A program made the position numbers and the translations under genes. From an uncultured Sphingobacteriia bacterium (GTDB taxonomy: Bacteria; Bacteroidota; Bacteroidia; Chitinophagales; Chitinophagaceae): DNA of 12,573 nt. The notes under the pieces were generated by a model, which ran no database searches, was not told where the DNA came from, and saw nothing but the letters and a program-made list of their open reading frames with translations. Shown one piece after another: positions 1 through 6,147 of the stretch; position 1 is the first letter of the stretch, and each line of letters opens with the position of its first letter. The stretch is taken from NCBI GenBank assembly GCA_945957225.1, contig CAMFKK010000032.1:1-12573 (forward strand). The letters are read 5' to 3'.

Positions 1-48
1 CGAGATAGGCTCCGGTCTCGTGGGCTCGGAGATGTGTATAAGAGACAG
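1..48 (+). other. Illumina P7 end, i7 index and Nextera Read 2 adapter (non-genomic)
   Basis: Bases 1-6 (CGAGAT) match the 3' end of the Illumina P7 oligo. Bases 7-14 (AGGCTCCG) sit exactly where the 8-base i7 index belongs; from memory this is the Nextera XT index N720. Bases 15-48 are the 34-base Nextera Read 2 adapter, ending in the 19-base Tn5 mosaic end at 30-48. The order P7 end, index, adapter, mosaic end is that of a library molecule, so none of it is genomic. The GTG at 48-50, which looks like a start codon for the first gene, takes its G from the adapter. Confidence 0.98.
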
Positions 49-1382
49 TGCCAAGTATGCTTCTGGCACAGAACAAAGACTCTTTGATGATTAGGACATT
101 GTCAAATGAAATTCTTCAAAATGGTAAAGCTTATGACCTGCTTTACCAATTGACCAAACAAATTGGTGGCCGTTTGGCTGGTTCTCCCGGTATGGTCAAG
201 GCAGAAATCTGGGGTCAGCGTACTTTGGAGCAATTGGGTGCTGATCAGGTTTGGATGCAGGAGTGTATGGTGCCGCATTGGGTAAGGGGCGGTAAAGACA
301 AAGCAGTTATTACTGAAATCAACCATAAAAAAACCAATCGCGCATTGGATGTGTTGGCTTTGGGTAATTCCTTGGGAAGTGGCGGTAAAACCATTACCGC
401 AGAAGTGATTACTGTAGCCAATTTTGAAGAATTGGAAAAACGTAAAAATGAGATAAAGGGTAAGATTGTTTATTACAACAATGCTTTTAACCCCACCAAT
501 ATTCAACCCTTTGTTTCTTATGGTGAAGCGGGAATATATAGACGCTCTGGACCAAGTAGGGCTGCCAAATATGGTGCTGTTGCGGTCATCATTCGCTCTT
601 TAACAGAATCTGTTGCCAATGATCCACATACTGGTGCCATGGCCTATGCCGATAGCTTGCCCAAGATTCCCGCTGTGGCTGTAGGCCCAAGGGATGCAGA
701 CTATTTATGGCATTTGAAAAAAGACTTTAAAGTGTCTTTGAGTACCAATGGGAAATTCCTACCCGATACCATTGGGCACAATGTGATAGCTGAATTAAAG
801 GGTAGTGAATTCCCCAATGAATTTATTACCATTGGTGGACACTTAGATAGTTGGGACGTAAATGAAGGGGCGCACGATGATGGTGCTGGTATTGTGCATT
901 CCATGGAAATTTTGCGCGCCATGAAAGCCATTGGTTACAAACCCAAACACAGTATTCGTTTTGTCTTATTTGCTAACGAGGAAAATGGTTTGCGAGGCGG
1001 TACCAAATATGCAGAAGTGGCCAAACAACAAAATGAAAAACACATCTTTGCATTGGAAAGTGATGAAGGCGGATTTACCCCTCGTGGTTTTGGGTTTACC
1101 ACCAAGAACAAAGATCAATTGGCCAAGTTTCAGTCATGGTTGCCACTTTTAAAACCTTATGGTACAGAAACCATGATAGATGGCGGAGGCGGGGCCGATA
1201 TTGGACCTTTGAACAGGACTTTTGGTACCGTGCTTTCTGGTTTTGTACCCGATGCGCAACGCTATTTTGACCTACACCATGCGCGCTCTGATGTTTTTGA
1301 AAATGTACACAAAAGAGAATTACTCTTGGGTGCTGTAAATATGGCAGGTTTGATTTATCTTGTTGACCAATACGGACTATAA
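49..1382 (+). CDS. M28 family zinc metallopeptidase with PA insert (carboxypeptidase Q-like), 5' truncated
   Basis: This encodes an exported metallopeptidase of family M28, closest in character to the carboxypeptidase Q (plasma glutamate carboxypeptidase) branch, which removes residues from small peptides. The expected di-zinc ligands and catalytic residues are all present: His (840-842) and Asp (846-848) in GGHLDSW, bridging Asp (876-878) in HDDGAG, catalytic Glu plus ligand Glu (978-983) in NEENG, Asp (1062-1064) in ESDEGG, and the final His (1278-1280) in DLHHARSD. A protease-associated (PA) insert lies at roughly 390-620 (IKGKIVYY...AAKYGAVAVI). The 5' end is cut by the library adapter. 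The first residues (PSMLLAQNKD) look like the tail of a signal peptide with cleavage before QNKD, so probably only about 15-20 residues are missing. The first complete codon is at 51. The TAA at 1380-1382 overlaps the ATG of the next gene by one base. The peptide substrate is not predictable from sequence. Confidence 0.92.
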
Positions 1383-1786
1383 TGAATGCAAAAAAAATCC
1401 TTTGGACCTTTCTAACGGTGCTTGTTCTGGCACTAATGATTTTCTTTTACTGGCGTTTTTATTTTGTGTTTGCTGAAGGCACAAAAGCCGGTCAGTTGAA
1501 TACTTTCCAAAAGAAAGGAATTATGTTTAAAACCTATGAGGGTAAGATTATCCAAAGTGGTTTTAAAGCCAATGTGCAGAGTAATGAATTTGAATTTAGT
1601 GTAGAGAATGAAAGAATTGCTGATCAGCTCTTGCAAAATTCTGGTAGAGAAGTTGAGCTGCACTATAAGCGTTACTTTGGTTCACTTCCATGGCGTGGTG
1701 TGCAGAGTTATATTGTGGATAGTATCTATGCTATTCATGGTGTAACAATTCCTGCTGCTGGAGAATCTAGTATAAAGCCAAAATAA
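1382..1786 (+). CDS. Small membrane-anchored protein of unknown function
   Basis: A 134-residue protein with one N-terminal hydrophobic segment (about residues 6-30, preceded by KK and rich in aromatic residues: FFYWRFYFVF). It acts as an uncleaved anchor or a signal sequence and leaves a soluble domain of about 100 residues outside the cytoplasm. The soluble part has a pattern I associate with a widespread Bacteroidota family: EGTKAGQLN, FKTYEGKIIQSG, NEFEFSV and LPWRG near residues 102-106. From memory, members are often labelled '6-phosphogluconate dehydrogenase' in databases. That label cannot be right here: the protein is far too small and has neither a Rossmann GxGxxG motif nor a catalytic domain. 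The start is fixed by the TAATG overlap with the peptidase stop, which implies translational coupling. A strong terminator follows 17 bases after the stop codon. Function unknown. Confidence 0.88.
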   Translation: MNAKKILWTFLTVLVLALMIFFYWRFYFVFAEGTKAGQLNTFQKKGIMFKTYEGKIIQSGFKANVQSNEFEFSVENERIADQLLQNSGREVELHYKRYFGSLPWRGVQSYIVDSIYAIHGVTIPAAGESSIKPK

Positions 1787-1803
1787 TCGCAATCTAATTA
1801 TCA

Positions 1804-1833
1804 GCTGTTGCAGGAAACTGCAGCAGCTTTTTT
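1804..1833 (+). terminator. Intrinsic terminator with GAAA tetraloop
   Basis: A 10-bp stem (GCTGTTGCAG / CTGCAGCAGC, one G-U pair) closes a GAAA tetraloop at 1814-1817 and is followed directly by six T residues (1828-1833). It ends the peptidase/small-membrane-protein operon and separates it from the convergent methyltransferase gene, which stops at 1853. On the minus strand the hairpin is not followed by a T run, so it should work mainly in the plus direction. Confidence 0.9.
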
Positions 1834-1852
1834 ATGCCTAAAAGTGAATGCA

Positions 1853-2557
1853 TTATTCAGCATAGAGAATGAAAATGGCCAAGCGTTTATGAATGTCTGG
1901 GATGGCTTGTTTCCATTGTTTCACAGTCTTTGTATGTATGCTTTCAGTAGGTCCTGTAATGTCTACCGCTATGCAGATCTTGGTAGTTTCTCTGCAGTGA
2001 GACAATAAGTCTTTGATCATGGCATTATTTCTATAGGGAGTCTCTATAAAAATTTGAGAGCAGGATCTTTTTTGTGCATCTGCTTCTAATTGCTGAATCT
2101 TGTTTTTACGTTCTAATGAATCAATGGGAAGGTAACCATGAAACTGAAAAATCTGTCCATTCATCCCAGAAGCCATGAGTGCCAATAGTATAGAACTAGG
2201 ACCCACCAAGGGTTTCACGCTAATACCTGCTTCTTGTGCCGCTGCTACTAGGGCCTGACCAGGGTCGGCAACACCAGGACAACCTGCTTCACTGACTATG
2301 CCAATATTTTTACCGGCTTTTAGTAATTGAATCATTTGAGACTTTACTTCCGCTTCTGCTTTGTGAATCACAAACCACTGGTAGTCATCAATCACCATTT
2401 CTTTCCAAAGCTTTTTGAAAAATCGCCTGGTGGTCTTGTCATTTTCTACAAAGAATCCCTGACAATCTTTTATAGCATCCAGTAAATAAGCGGGTAGGGT
2501 TTCCAACGCATCTTCATACAAGAAAGTTGGAATTAAGTATAATTTTCCTAGGGCCAT
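1853..2557 (-). CDS. RsmI-like SAM-dependent methyltransferase (tetrapyrrole methylase fold)
   Basis: A 234-residue protein of the tetrapyrrole methylase superfamily, RsmI (YraL/COG0313) branch. RsmI 2'-O-methylates C1402 of 16S rRNA, a cytoplasmic activity. Seen here: an N-terminal strand GKLYLIPT, the SAM-site loop EAGCPGVADPG (residues 90-100, corresponding to the SDAGTPxISDPG loop of RsmI), the GPSSILLALMASG motif (119-131), FHGYLP (139-143) and IETPYRN (171-177). It is shorter than E. coli RsmI (286 residues) and lacks its C-terminal extension. My recollection is that Bacteroidota often carry this short form beside a canonical RsmI, so the rRNA target is uncertain and I give no symbol. 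The ATG at 2557-2555 is chosen because it overlaps the upstream gene's TAA (TAATG) and because homology starts there; a longer in-frame start at 2632 would lie inside the upstream coding region. Confidence 0.86.
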   Translation of the reverse strand: MALGKLYLIPTFLYEDALETLPAYLLDAIKDCQGFFVENDKTTRRFFKKLWKEMVIDDYQWFVIHKAEAEVKSQMIQLLKAGKNIGIVSEAGCPGVADPGQALVAAAQEAGISVKPLVGPSSILLALMASGMNGQIFQFHGYLPIDSLERKNKIQQLEADAQKRSCSQIFIETPYRNNAMIKDLLSHCRETTKICIAVDITGPTESIHTKTVKQWKQAIPDIHKRLAIFILYAE

Positions 2558-3309
2558 TATTGGTCTTTTTGTTTCAGAGGATACATGCTTAGCGTTGCTG
2601 CTACTACCGCATAGGCGGGTGCAAGAATCCATCCCACCAAAGGTAAGAGGTGCATGATATAAAAGACCAAACCATTTCCAATGGCTAGTCCCTTATGGGT
2701 TCCTACATAGAAAATACTTTCTGCTGGTGTTTTTTTATGGCGTTCCATGCTATAATCCAACATGGAGAATCCATAATAATAGCATTCAATGATTAGGGCC
2801 ATTACAGGAGTGAGCCAACCCACCAAGGGAATCAAACTCAGCAGCAAAATAGACAGGGTATAGACTGTTTGCCAAAGACTATTTCTAACAGCCAGTCTAA
2901 TGCCACGCAACATGTCTTTGAGCATCTGCTTCAAATTGAAGGGCAGTTCCTTGCCTTCAATAATGGCTTCTGTTTTCTCGCTCAAATAAGCAAACAATGG
3001 AGAACCAATGATCAGAAATACGTATTTAAACAAAGAGAAATAAAATAACAATAAGATTAACCAGAGCAATAATCCACCCATGGTAAATAAGAATCCCAAG
3101 AACCCAGAATTCAATTTATCCAACCAAGATTTTAAACCGGTTTTCAAACTCAACCAGGTAATAAATTCCCCTGAGGTCTGCCCAAAATAATAGGCACCCA
3201 CCATAAATAGCGCAGCATATAAGACGCCAGGAATCAGGATCCATTTCCACAGTTTGTGTTCCTTGATAAAACGGTGGGCATGGAAATAAGCCTGTATGGC
3301 CAAGATCAT
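2557..3309 (-). CDS. EI24/CysZ-like multi-pass membrane protein
   Basis: A 250-residue integral inner-membrane protein with long hydrophobic stretches at about residues 23-43, 69-101 (probably a hairpin), 149-180 and 208-240. The motif GSPLFAYLSEKTE (102-114), followed by an amphipathic stretch and a tryptophan-containing hydrophobic block, resembles the EI24/CysZ family (PF07264). CysZ itself is a sulfate permease. Nothing in this window (no cysteine or sulfate assimilation gene) supports sulfate transport, so substrate and role remain open. Two similar segments, LIPLVGWLTP and LLPLVGWILAP, begin the last two membrane blocks and suggest internal pseudo-repetition. I chose ATG 3309; a GTG at 3321 (VLKEM...) is a plausible alternative. 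A longer start at 3381 is unlikely because it lies upstream of the promoter-like TACCTTTG at 3348-3341. The gene is coupled to the methyltransferase by TAATG. Confidence 0.78.
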   Translation of the reverse strand: MILAIQAYFHAHRFIKEHKLWKWILIPGVLYAALFMVGAYYFGQTSGEFITWLSLKTGLKSWLDKLNSGFLGFLFTMGGLLLWLILLLFYFSLFKYVFLIIGSPLFAYLSEKTEAIIEGKELPFNLKQMLKDMLRGIRLAVRNSLWQTVYTLSILLLSLIPLVGWLTPVMALIIECYYYGFSMLDYSMERHKKTPAESIFYVGTHKGLAIGNGLVFYIMHLLPLVGWILAPAYAVVAATLSMYPLKQKDQ

Positions 3310-3332
3310 TTCTTTTAACACGGGGGAGGGTT

Positions 3333-3362
3333 TTGAGTGGCAAAGGTAAAGTTTTAGTCTTG
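3333..3362 (+). promoter_or_regulatory. Putative Bacteroidota promoter for the alpha/beta-hydrolase-like gene
   Basis: TTG at 3333-3335, a 19-base spacer, then TAGTCTTG at 3355-3362. This is one mismatch from the TAnnTTTG consensus, with a suitable spacing to the -33 element. Transcription would begin near 3369 and give a leader of about 50 bases before ATG 3419. The element interleaves with the minus-strand TACCTTTG at 3348-3341. A competing candidate, TAGATTTA at 3397-3404, is also one mismatch off but has no -33 element and leaves almost no leader. Confidence 0.45.
3341..3348 (-). promoter_or_regulatory. Bacteroidota -7 element (TACCTTTG) for the EI24-like/methyltransferase operon
   Basis: Read on the minus strand, 3348-3341 is TACCTTTG, a full match to the Bacteroidota -7 consensus TAnnTTTG. 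It lies about 32 bases upstream of the chosen ATG at 3309, leaving a short leader. I see no convincing TTG at the -33 spacing, so this is a half-promoter prediction. It supports the downstream start choice for the membrane protein. Confidence 0.5.
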
Positions 3363-3418
3363 AATAGGCTAAAAGGGGCATTCAGAAAAGAAATGGTAGA
3401 TTTAATCAATCAATTGTT

Positions 3419-4294
3419 ATGGGTCAGAAAACTATTTTATTGGGGTTATTATTATTGCCTTTTATGATGTTTGCTCAAAAGAGCAAAACCTATCGCTTTC
3501 AAGCAACCAATGCCATGTTCCCCGATACAGCTAGGGCTGTTGGTCATCAGTACCAGGGCAAAATATTTCCAGCCAATTTGCATTATATAGACAGTTCGGT
3601 TTTGGTGCATGTACCTGCTCATTTTAAACCAACAAAGCCTTTGGAACTGGTATTCTGGTTTCATGGTTGGTACAATCATATTGATAGTGCCACGGCTCAT
3701 TTTCATTTGTTGGAACAGTTTGATGCCAGTGGGAGGAATGCGGTTTTTGTATTTCCAGAAGGCCCTAAAAATGCGCCGGATAGCTATGGAGGAAAGCTAG
3801 AACAGCCCGGTGTTTTTGATGCATTGGTGCAAGAGGTTTTAATATCGCTTCAGCGTCAAAAAATATTGAAGAAAAAACAAATGCCCTTGAGCAATGATTT
3901 GGTTATTACCCTTGCAGGACATAGTGGTGCTTATAGGGTGATTAGTAAGATTATTACCCATGCCAATATAGAAGAAGTATTCTTATTTGATGCCCTTTAT
4001 GGCGGGAATGAAAATTATATGAAATGGATGGCCGCCAGCGAGAAACATCGTTTGATCAATATCTATACCAAGGATGGGGGAACTAGGGAGAATAGTTTGT
4101 TGGTAGCAAAGGATTTAAAAAATAAGTGGAACTTGAATCCTGTATTGGTAGATGAAAAAGACTTGACCAATTGGCATTTGATCAATCACAGAATCTTGTT
4201 TATTGATAGCCATCAACAACACAATGAAGTGATTACTTATCAAAACAATTTGGAACGTTATTTAAAAATCAGAGACAATGCCCATCCCCAATGA
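3419..4294 (+). CDS. Secreted alpha/beta-hydrolase-like protein
   Basis: A 291-residue exported protein with a clear signal peptide (MGQKTILLGLLLLPFMMFA, probable cleavage before Q20). The mature part looks like an alpha/beta hydrolase. It has a strand plus HG oxyanion-type motif, LVFWFHGWYNH (residues 77-87), then VFVFPEGP (110-116) and a nucleophile elbow AGHSGAYR (166-173) with Ser169. A candidate acid is Asp191 in FLFDALYGG, and candidate histidines include His268 in SHQQHNEV. Esterase, lipase or peptidase activity cannot be told apart from sequence, and the triad assignment beyond Ser169 is inference. The absence of a lipobox cysteine argues against a lipoprotein. The gene stands alone, divergent from the EI24-like gene and convergent with the PorP-like gene. 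Its TGA stop lies in the loop of a small GC-rich hairpin. Confidence 0.82.
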   Translation: MGQKTILLGLLLLPFMMFAQKSKTYRFQATNAMFPDTARAVGHQYQGKIFPANLHYIDSSVLVHVPAHFKPTKPLELVFWFHGWYNHIDSATAHFHLLEQFDASGRNAVFVFPEGPKNAPDSYGGKLEQPGVFDALVQEVLISLQRQKILKKKQMPLSNDLVITLAGHSGAYRVISKIITHANIEEVFLFDALYGGNENYMKWMAASEKHRLINIYTKDGGTRENSLLVAKDLKNKWNLNPVLVDEKDLTNWHLINHRILFIDSHQQHNEVITYQNNLERYLKIRDNAHPQ

Positions 4295-4301
4295 ATTGGG
4301 G
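4286..4301 (+). terminator. Weak hairpin overlapping the hydrolase stop codon
   Basis: CCCCAA (4286-4291) and TTGGGG (4296-4301) form a 6-bp stem with a TGAA loop that contains the TGA stop (4292-4294). The downstream sequence is only moderately T-rich (about 4309-4312), so this is a weak candidate terminator between two convergent genes. Confidence 0.3.
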
Positions 4302-4326
4302 TGAATCCTTTTCCAGCACCAAAGCA

Positions 4327-5328
4327 TTAAAACTTAGGACAGTTTACAGGTCTATCTGTATTGGGTCTTCTAACATAGATCAGCGATAACTCAATACCAC
4401 CGCGGTTTTGAGAAGCTGTGCTCAGTGCAGAACTATTGTAATCATAACTCAATCCAAGTCTAAAATCTTGGTATTCCATACCCAAATAGGGTATAATGGC
4501 GTCTTTAAATCTGATCCATGCTCCAGCATAAAAACTGGTGGGTTTATAAGCATCTGGATCTGCGGTTAATTGCAATGCACCACCAAACATGGTTTCAGAG
4601 GCACCCCCTTGAAACATTTGTAAGGCACTCACGTGCATGGTGGTTGCAGTGCCCAATGGAAAATAACCACCAGCGTTTAGTGTGGCTCTTGGATTCAAAT
4701 TATAAATAGCACCCGTAAATTGTTGCTTGGGTCTATTGATATGATAGAGGCTCAAACCAAAATAAAAATTATTTCTTTCATTGGTACTTCCGTTGTACAA
4801 CAATCCCGCATTCACGTCTATATAATTGGATTGCAAACTGGCATTGTTAAACACTTCAGATGTGACCCCTGTAAAACCCGAGCTGGTTAATTGGTCTTCA
4901 AATTTTAGATTGGCCGTATTGATGAGCATATTGGCATAAGTAACCTGAAAACCGGCACCTAATTGGTGGTTACCATCCTCATCCAATCCTTTGTGATAGG
5001 CAGTTGAAAAAGACGCATAATTGAATTTAACAGCGCCATTGGCACTATTGTCATTATAACCCACAAAACCCACACCCCAGGTATCATTAGGGGCAATATT
5101 GTCCTGTAATATATGAAAGTCAATAGAGCCGGTAGTGGTGGTAAAAGCGTTATTGATGGTAGGCCACTGGTTTCTATAATTGCCCGCTACGCGATAGGTT
5201 CCAAAAAATTTACCAGTAAAAGCAGGATTCAGCGTCAAGGGTGAGGAGAAAAACTGTGAAAAATGGGGGTCCTGTGCCGAGGCTTTGCCCAGCAAAAACA
5301 GACAGATCACCCATAAATAGTTTTTCAT
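4327..5328 (-). CDS. PorP/SprF-family outer-membrane protein (type IX secretion/gliding associated)
   Basis: A 333-residue protein of the PorP/SprF family (TIGR03519), outer-membrane beta-barrels linked to type IX secretion and gliding in Bacteroidota. Diagnostic features are the signal peptide (residues 1-18, cleavage after KASA), the family N-terminal motif DPHFSQFFSSPLTLNPAFTG directly after it, and the later pattern of alternating aromatic/glycine strands (for example FYFGLSLYHINRP, ATLNAGGYFPLG, LGLSYDYN) expected of a barrel ending near IYVRRP. The length fits the family. The ATG at 5328 gives a clean signal peptide; in-frame ATGs at 5337 and 5379 would only add residues before it. No porK/L/M/N, OmpA-like partner or large adhesin gene is visible nearby, so it is probably one of the several stand-alone paralogs such genomes carry. 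Its cargo is unknown. Confidence 0.9.
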   Translation of the reverse strand: MKNYLWVICLFLLGKASAQDPHFSQFFSSPLTLNPAFTGKFFGTYRVAGNYRNQWPTINNAFTTTTGSIDFHILQDNIAPNDTWGVGFVGYNDNSANGAVKFNYASFSTAYHKGLDEDGNHQLGAGFQVTYANMLINTANLKFEDQLTSSGFTGVTSEVFNNASLQSNYIDVNAGLLYNGSTNERNNFYFGLSLYHINRPKQQFTGAIYNLNPRATLNAGGYFPLGTATTMHVSALQMFQGGASETMFGGALQLTADPDAYKPTSFYAGAWIRFKDAIIPYLGMEYQDFRLGLSYDYNSSALSTASQNRGGIELSLIYVRRPNTDRPVNCPKF

Positions 5329-5426
5329 TTTACCCATCACCAATTCGAATTTAAGCCAAAGCCCGCTAGCTTGAAGCAATTAAGCAAAAATTGCCCCTTA
5401 TTAACTTTTTCTTAGAACCAAACTGT

Positions 5427-6080
5427 CTAGGATTGGACTTTTACACCAAATGCTAGGTCACCTGCATCGCCTAGGCCCGGTACAATATAGCCTTTGGCCG
5501 TAAGCTCGTCATCAATATCGCCACACCAGATCTTGATTTGGTTCCCTGCTTCGCGATGAACAAACTCAATACCCACCGTGCAAGCAATAGCAGCTACTAT
5601 ATGAATGGCTTTTGGGTTGCCTTCGTTCTTAATATATTGGATGGTTTTTACCAAGGAAGCACCTGTTGCCAACATGGGATCACTGATAATCACAATCCTA
5701 TTTTCCAAACTAGGGCTACTCATGTATTGTAGGTTAATCTCAAAACTACCATCGCGATGGTGTTTTCTGTAAGCCGAGATAAAGGCATTGTCTGCCTTGT
5801 CAAAATAGTTCATCATGCCATGGTGTAAAGGAACCCCAGCACGTAAAATGGTGGCTAGTACGGGTTGTTCTTCCAAGACCTTACTCTCGTGAATCCCCAA
5901 TGGGGTGGGGGTTTCCTGTACTTTCCAAGGAAGTTCTTTGCTAATTTCGTAAGCGGCAATTTCTCCAATCCGCTCAAGGTTTCTGCGGAAACGCATACGG
6001 TCCCCTTGTACATTTACATCTCTTAATTCAGATACCCAGTTGCTCACCAGGCTATGTTGTTCACTTAAATTTACGATCAT
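5427..6080 (-). CDS. upp: Uracil phosphoribosyltransferase
   Basis: A cytoplasmic pyrimidine-salvage enzyme converting uracil and PRPP to UMP and diphosphate. It has 217 residues, close to the roughly 208 of E. coli Upp. Seen here: the ILRAG motif (78-82), the PRPP-binding loop DPMLATGAS (134-142) and the uracil-binding C-terminal motif GYIVPGLGDAGDLAFG (197-212), all intact, so an active enzyme is expected. The ATG at 6080 begins MIVNLSEQHS, a natural N-terminus for the family. The gene diverges from anmK across a 67-base gap holding promoter-like elements for both. The PorP-like gene lies about 100 bases downstream on the same strand; co-transcription is possible but no functional tie is known. 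Confidence 0.95.
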   Translation of the reverse strand: MIVNLSEQHSLVSNWVSELRDVNVQGDRMRFRRNLERIGEIAAYEISKELPWKVQETPTPLGIHESKVLEEQPVLATILRAGVPLHHGMMNYFDKADNAFISAYRKHHRDGSFEINLQYMSSPSLENRIVIISDPMLATGASLVKTIQYIKNEGNPKAIHIVAAIACTVGIEFVHREAGNQIKIWCGDIDDELTAKGYIVPGLGDAGDLAFGVKVQS

Positions 6081-6098
6081 GATCTAGGTATTTGAAGT

Positions 6099-6106
6099 TA
6101 GATTTG
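6099..6106 (+). promoter_or_regulatory. Bacteroidota -7 element (TAGATTTG) for anmK
   Basis: TAGATTTG is a full match to TAnnTTTG on the plus strand, 41 bases upstream of the anmK ATG at 6148. Predicted transcription starts near 6112. No TTG sits at the -33 distance, which would fall inside the start of upp. Confidence 0.5.
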
Positions 6107-6112
6107 GGTTGT

Positions 6113-6120
6113 CAAAACTA
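6113..6120 (-). promoter_or_regulatory. Bacteroidota -7 element (TAGTTTTG) for upp
   Basis: Read on the minus strand, 6120-6113 is TAGTTTTG, a full match to TAnnTTTG. It lies about 32 bases upstream of the upp ATG at 6080. A clear -33 TTG is lacking. It stands only six bases beyond the plus-strand -7 element of anmK, so the two core promoters would overlap physically. Confidence 0.45.
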
Positions 6121-6138
6121 AAATCAAACCACTGTAAT

Positions 6139-6142
6139 AGGA
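6139..6142 (+). promoter_or_regulatory. Shine-Dalgarno-like AGGA deciding the anmK start
   Basis: AGGA ends five bases before ATG 6148. It favours this start over an in-frame TTG at 6109, whose product would begin with 13 residues (SKLKSNHCNRKF after the start) unlike the family and which lies at or before the predicted transcription start. Confidence 0.55.
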
Positions 6143-6147
6143 AATTT

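Noticed and set aside
48..50. GTG start codon for the M28 peptidase
   Set aside because: Its first base belongs to the adapter. The gene is open at its 5' end, and the first residues look like the end of a signal peptide.
2558..2632. Longer N-terminus for the RsmI-like methyltransferase (start at 2632)
   Set aside because: The extra 25 residues lie within the upstream coding region and do not resemble the family. The TAATG overlap gives a natural start at 2557.
5403..5431. Possible terminator for upp (CTTAGA / TCTAGG stem near the stop codon)
   Set aside because: The stem is only 6 bp with a G-T pair, and on the transcribed strand it is followed by A residues instead of T, so it does not fit an intrinsic terminator.
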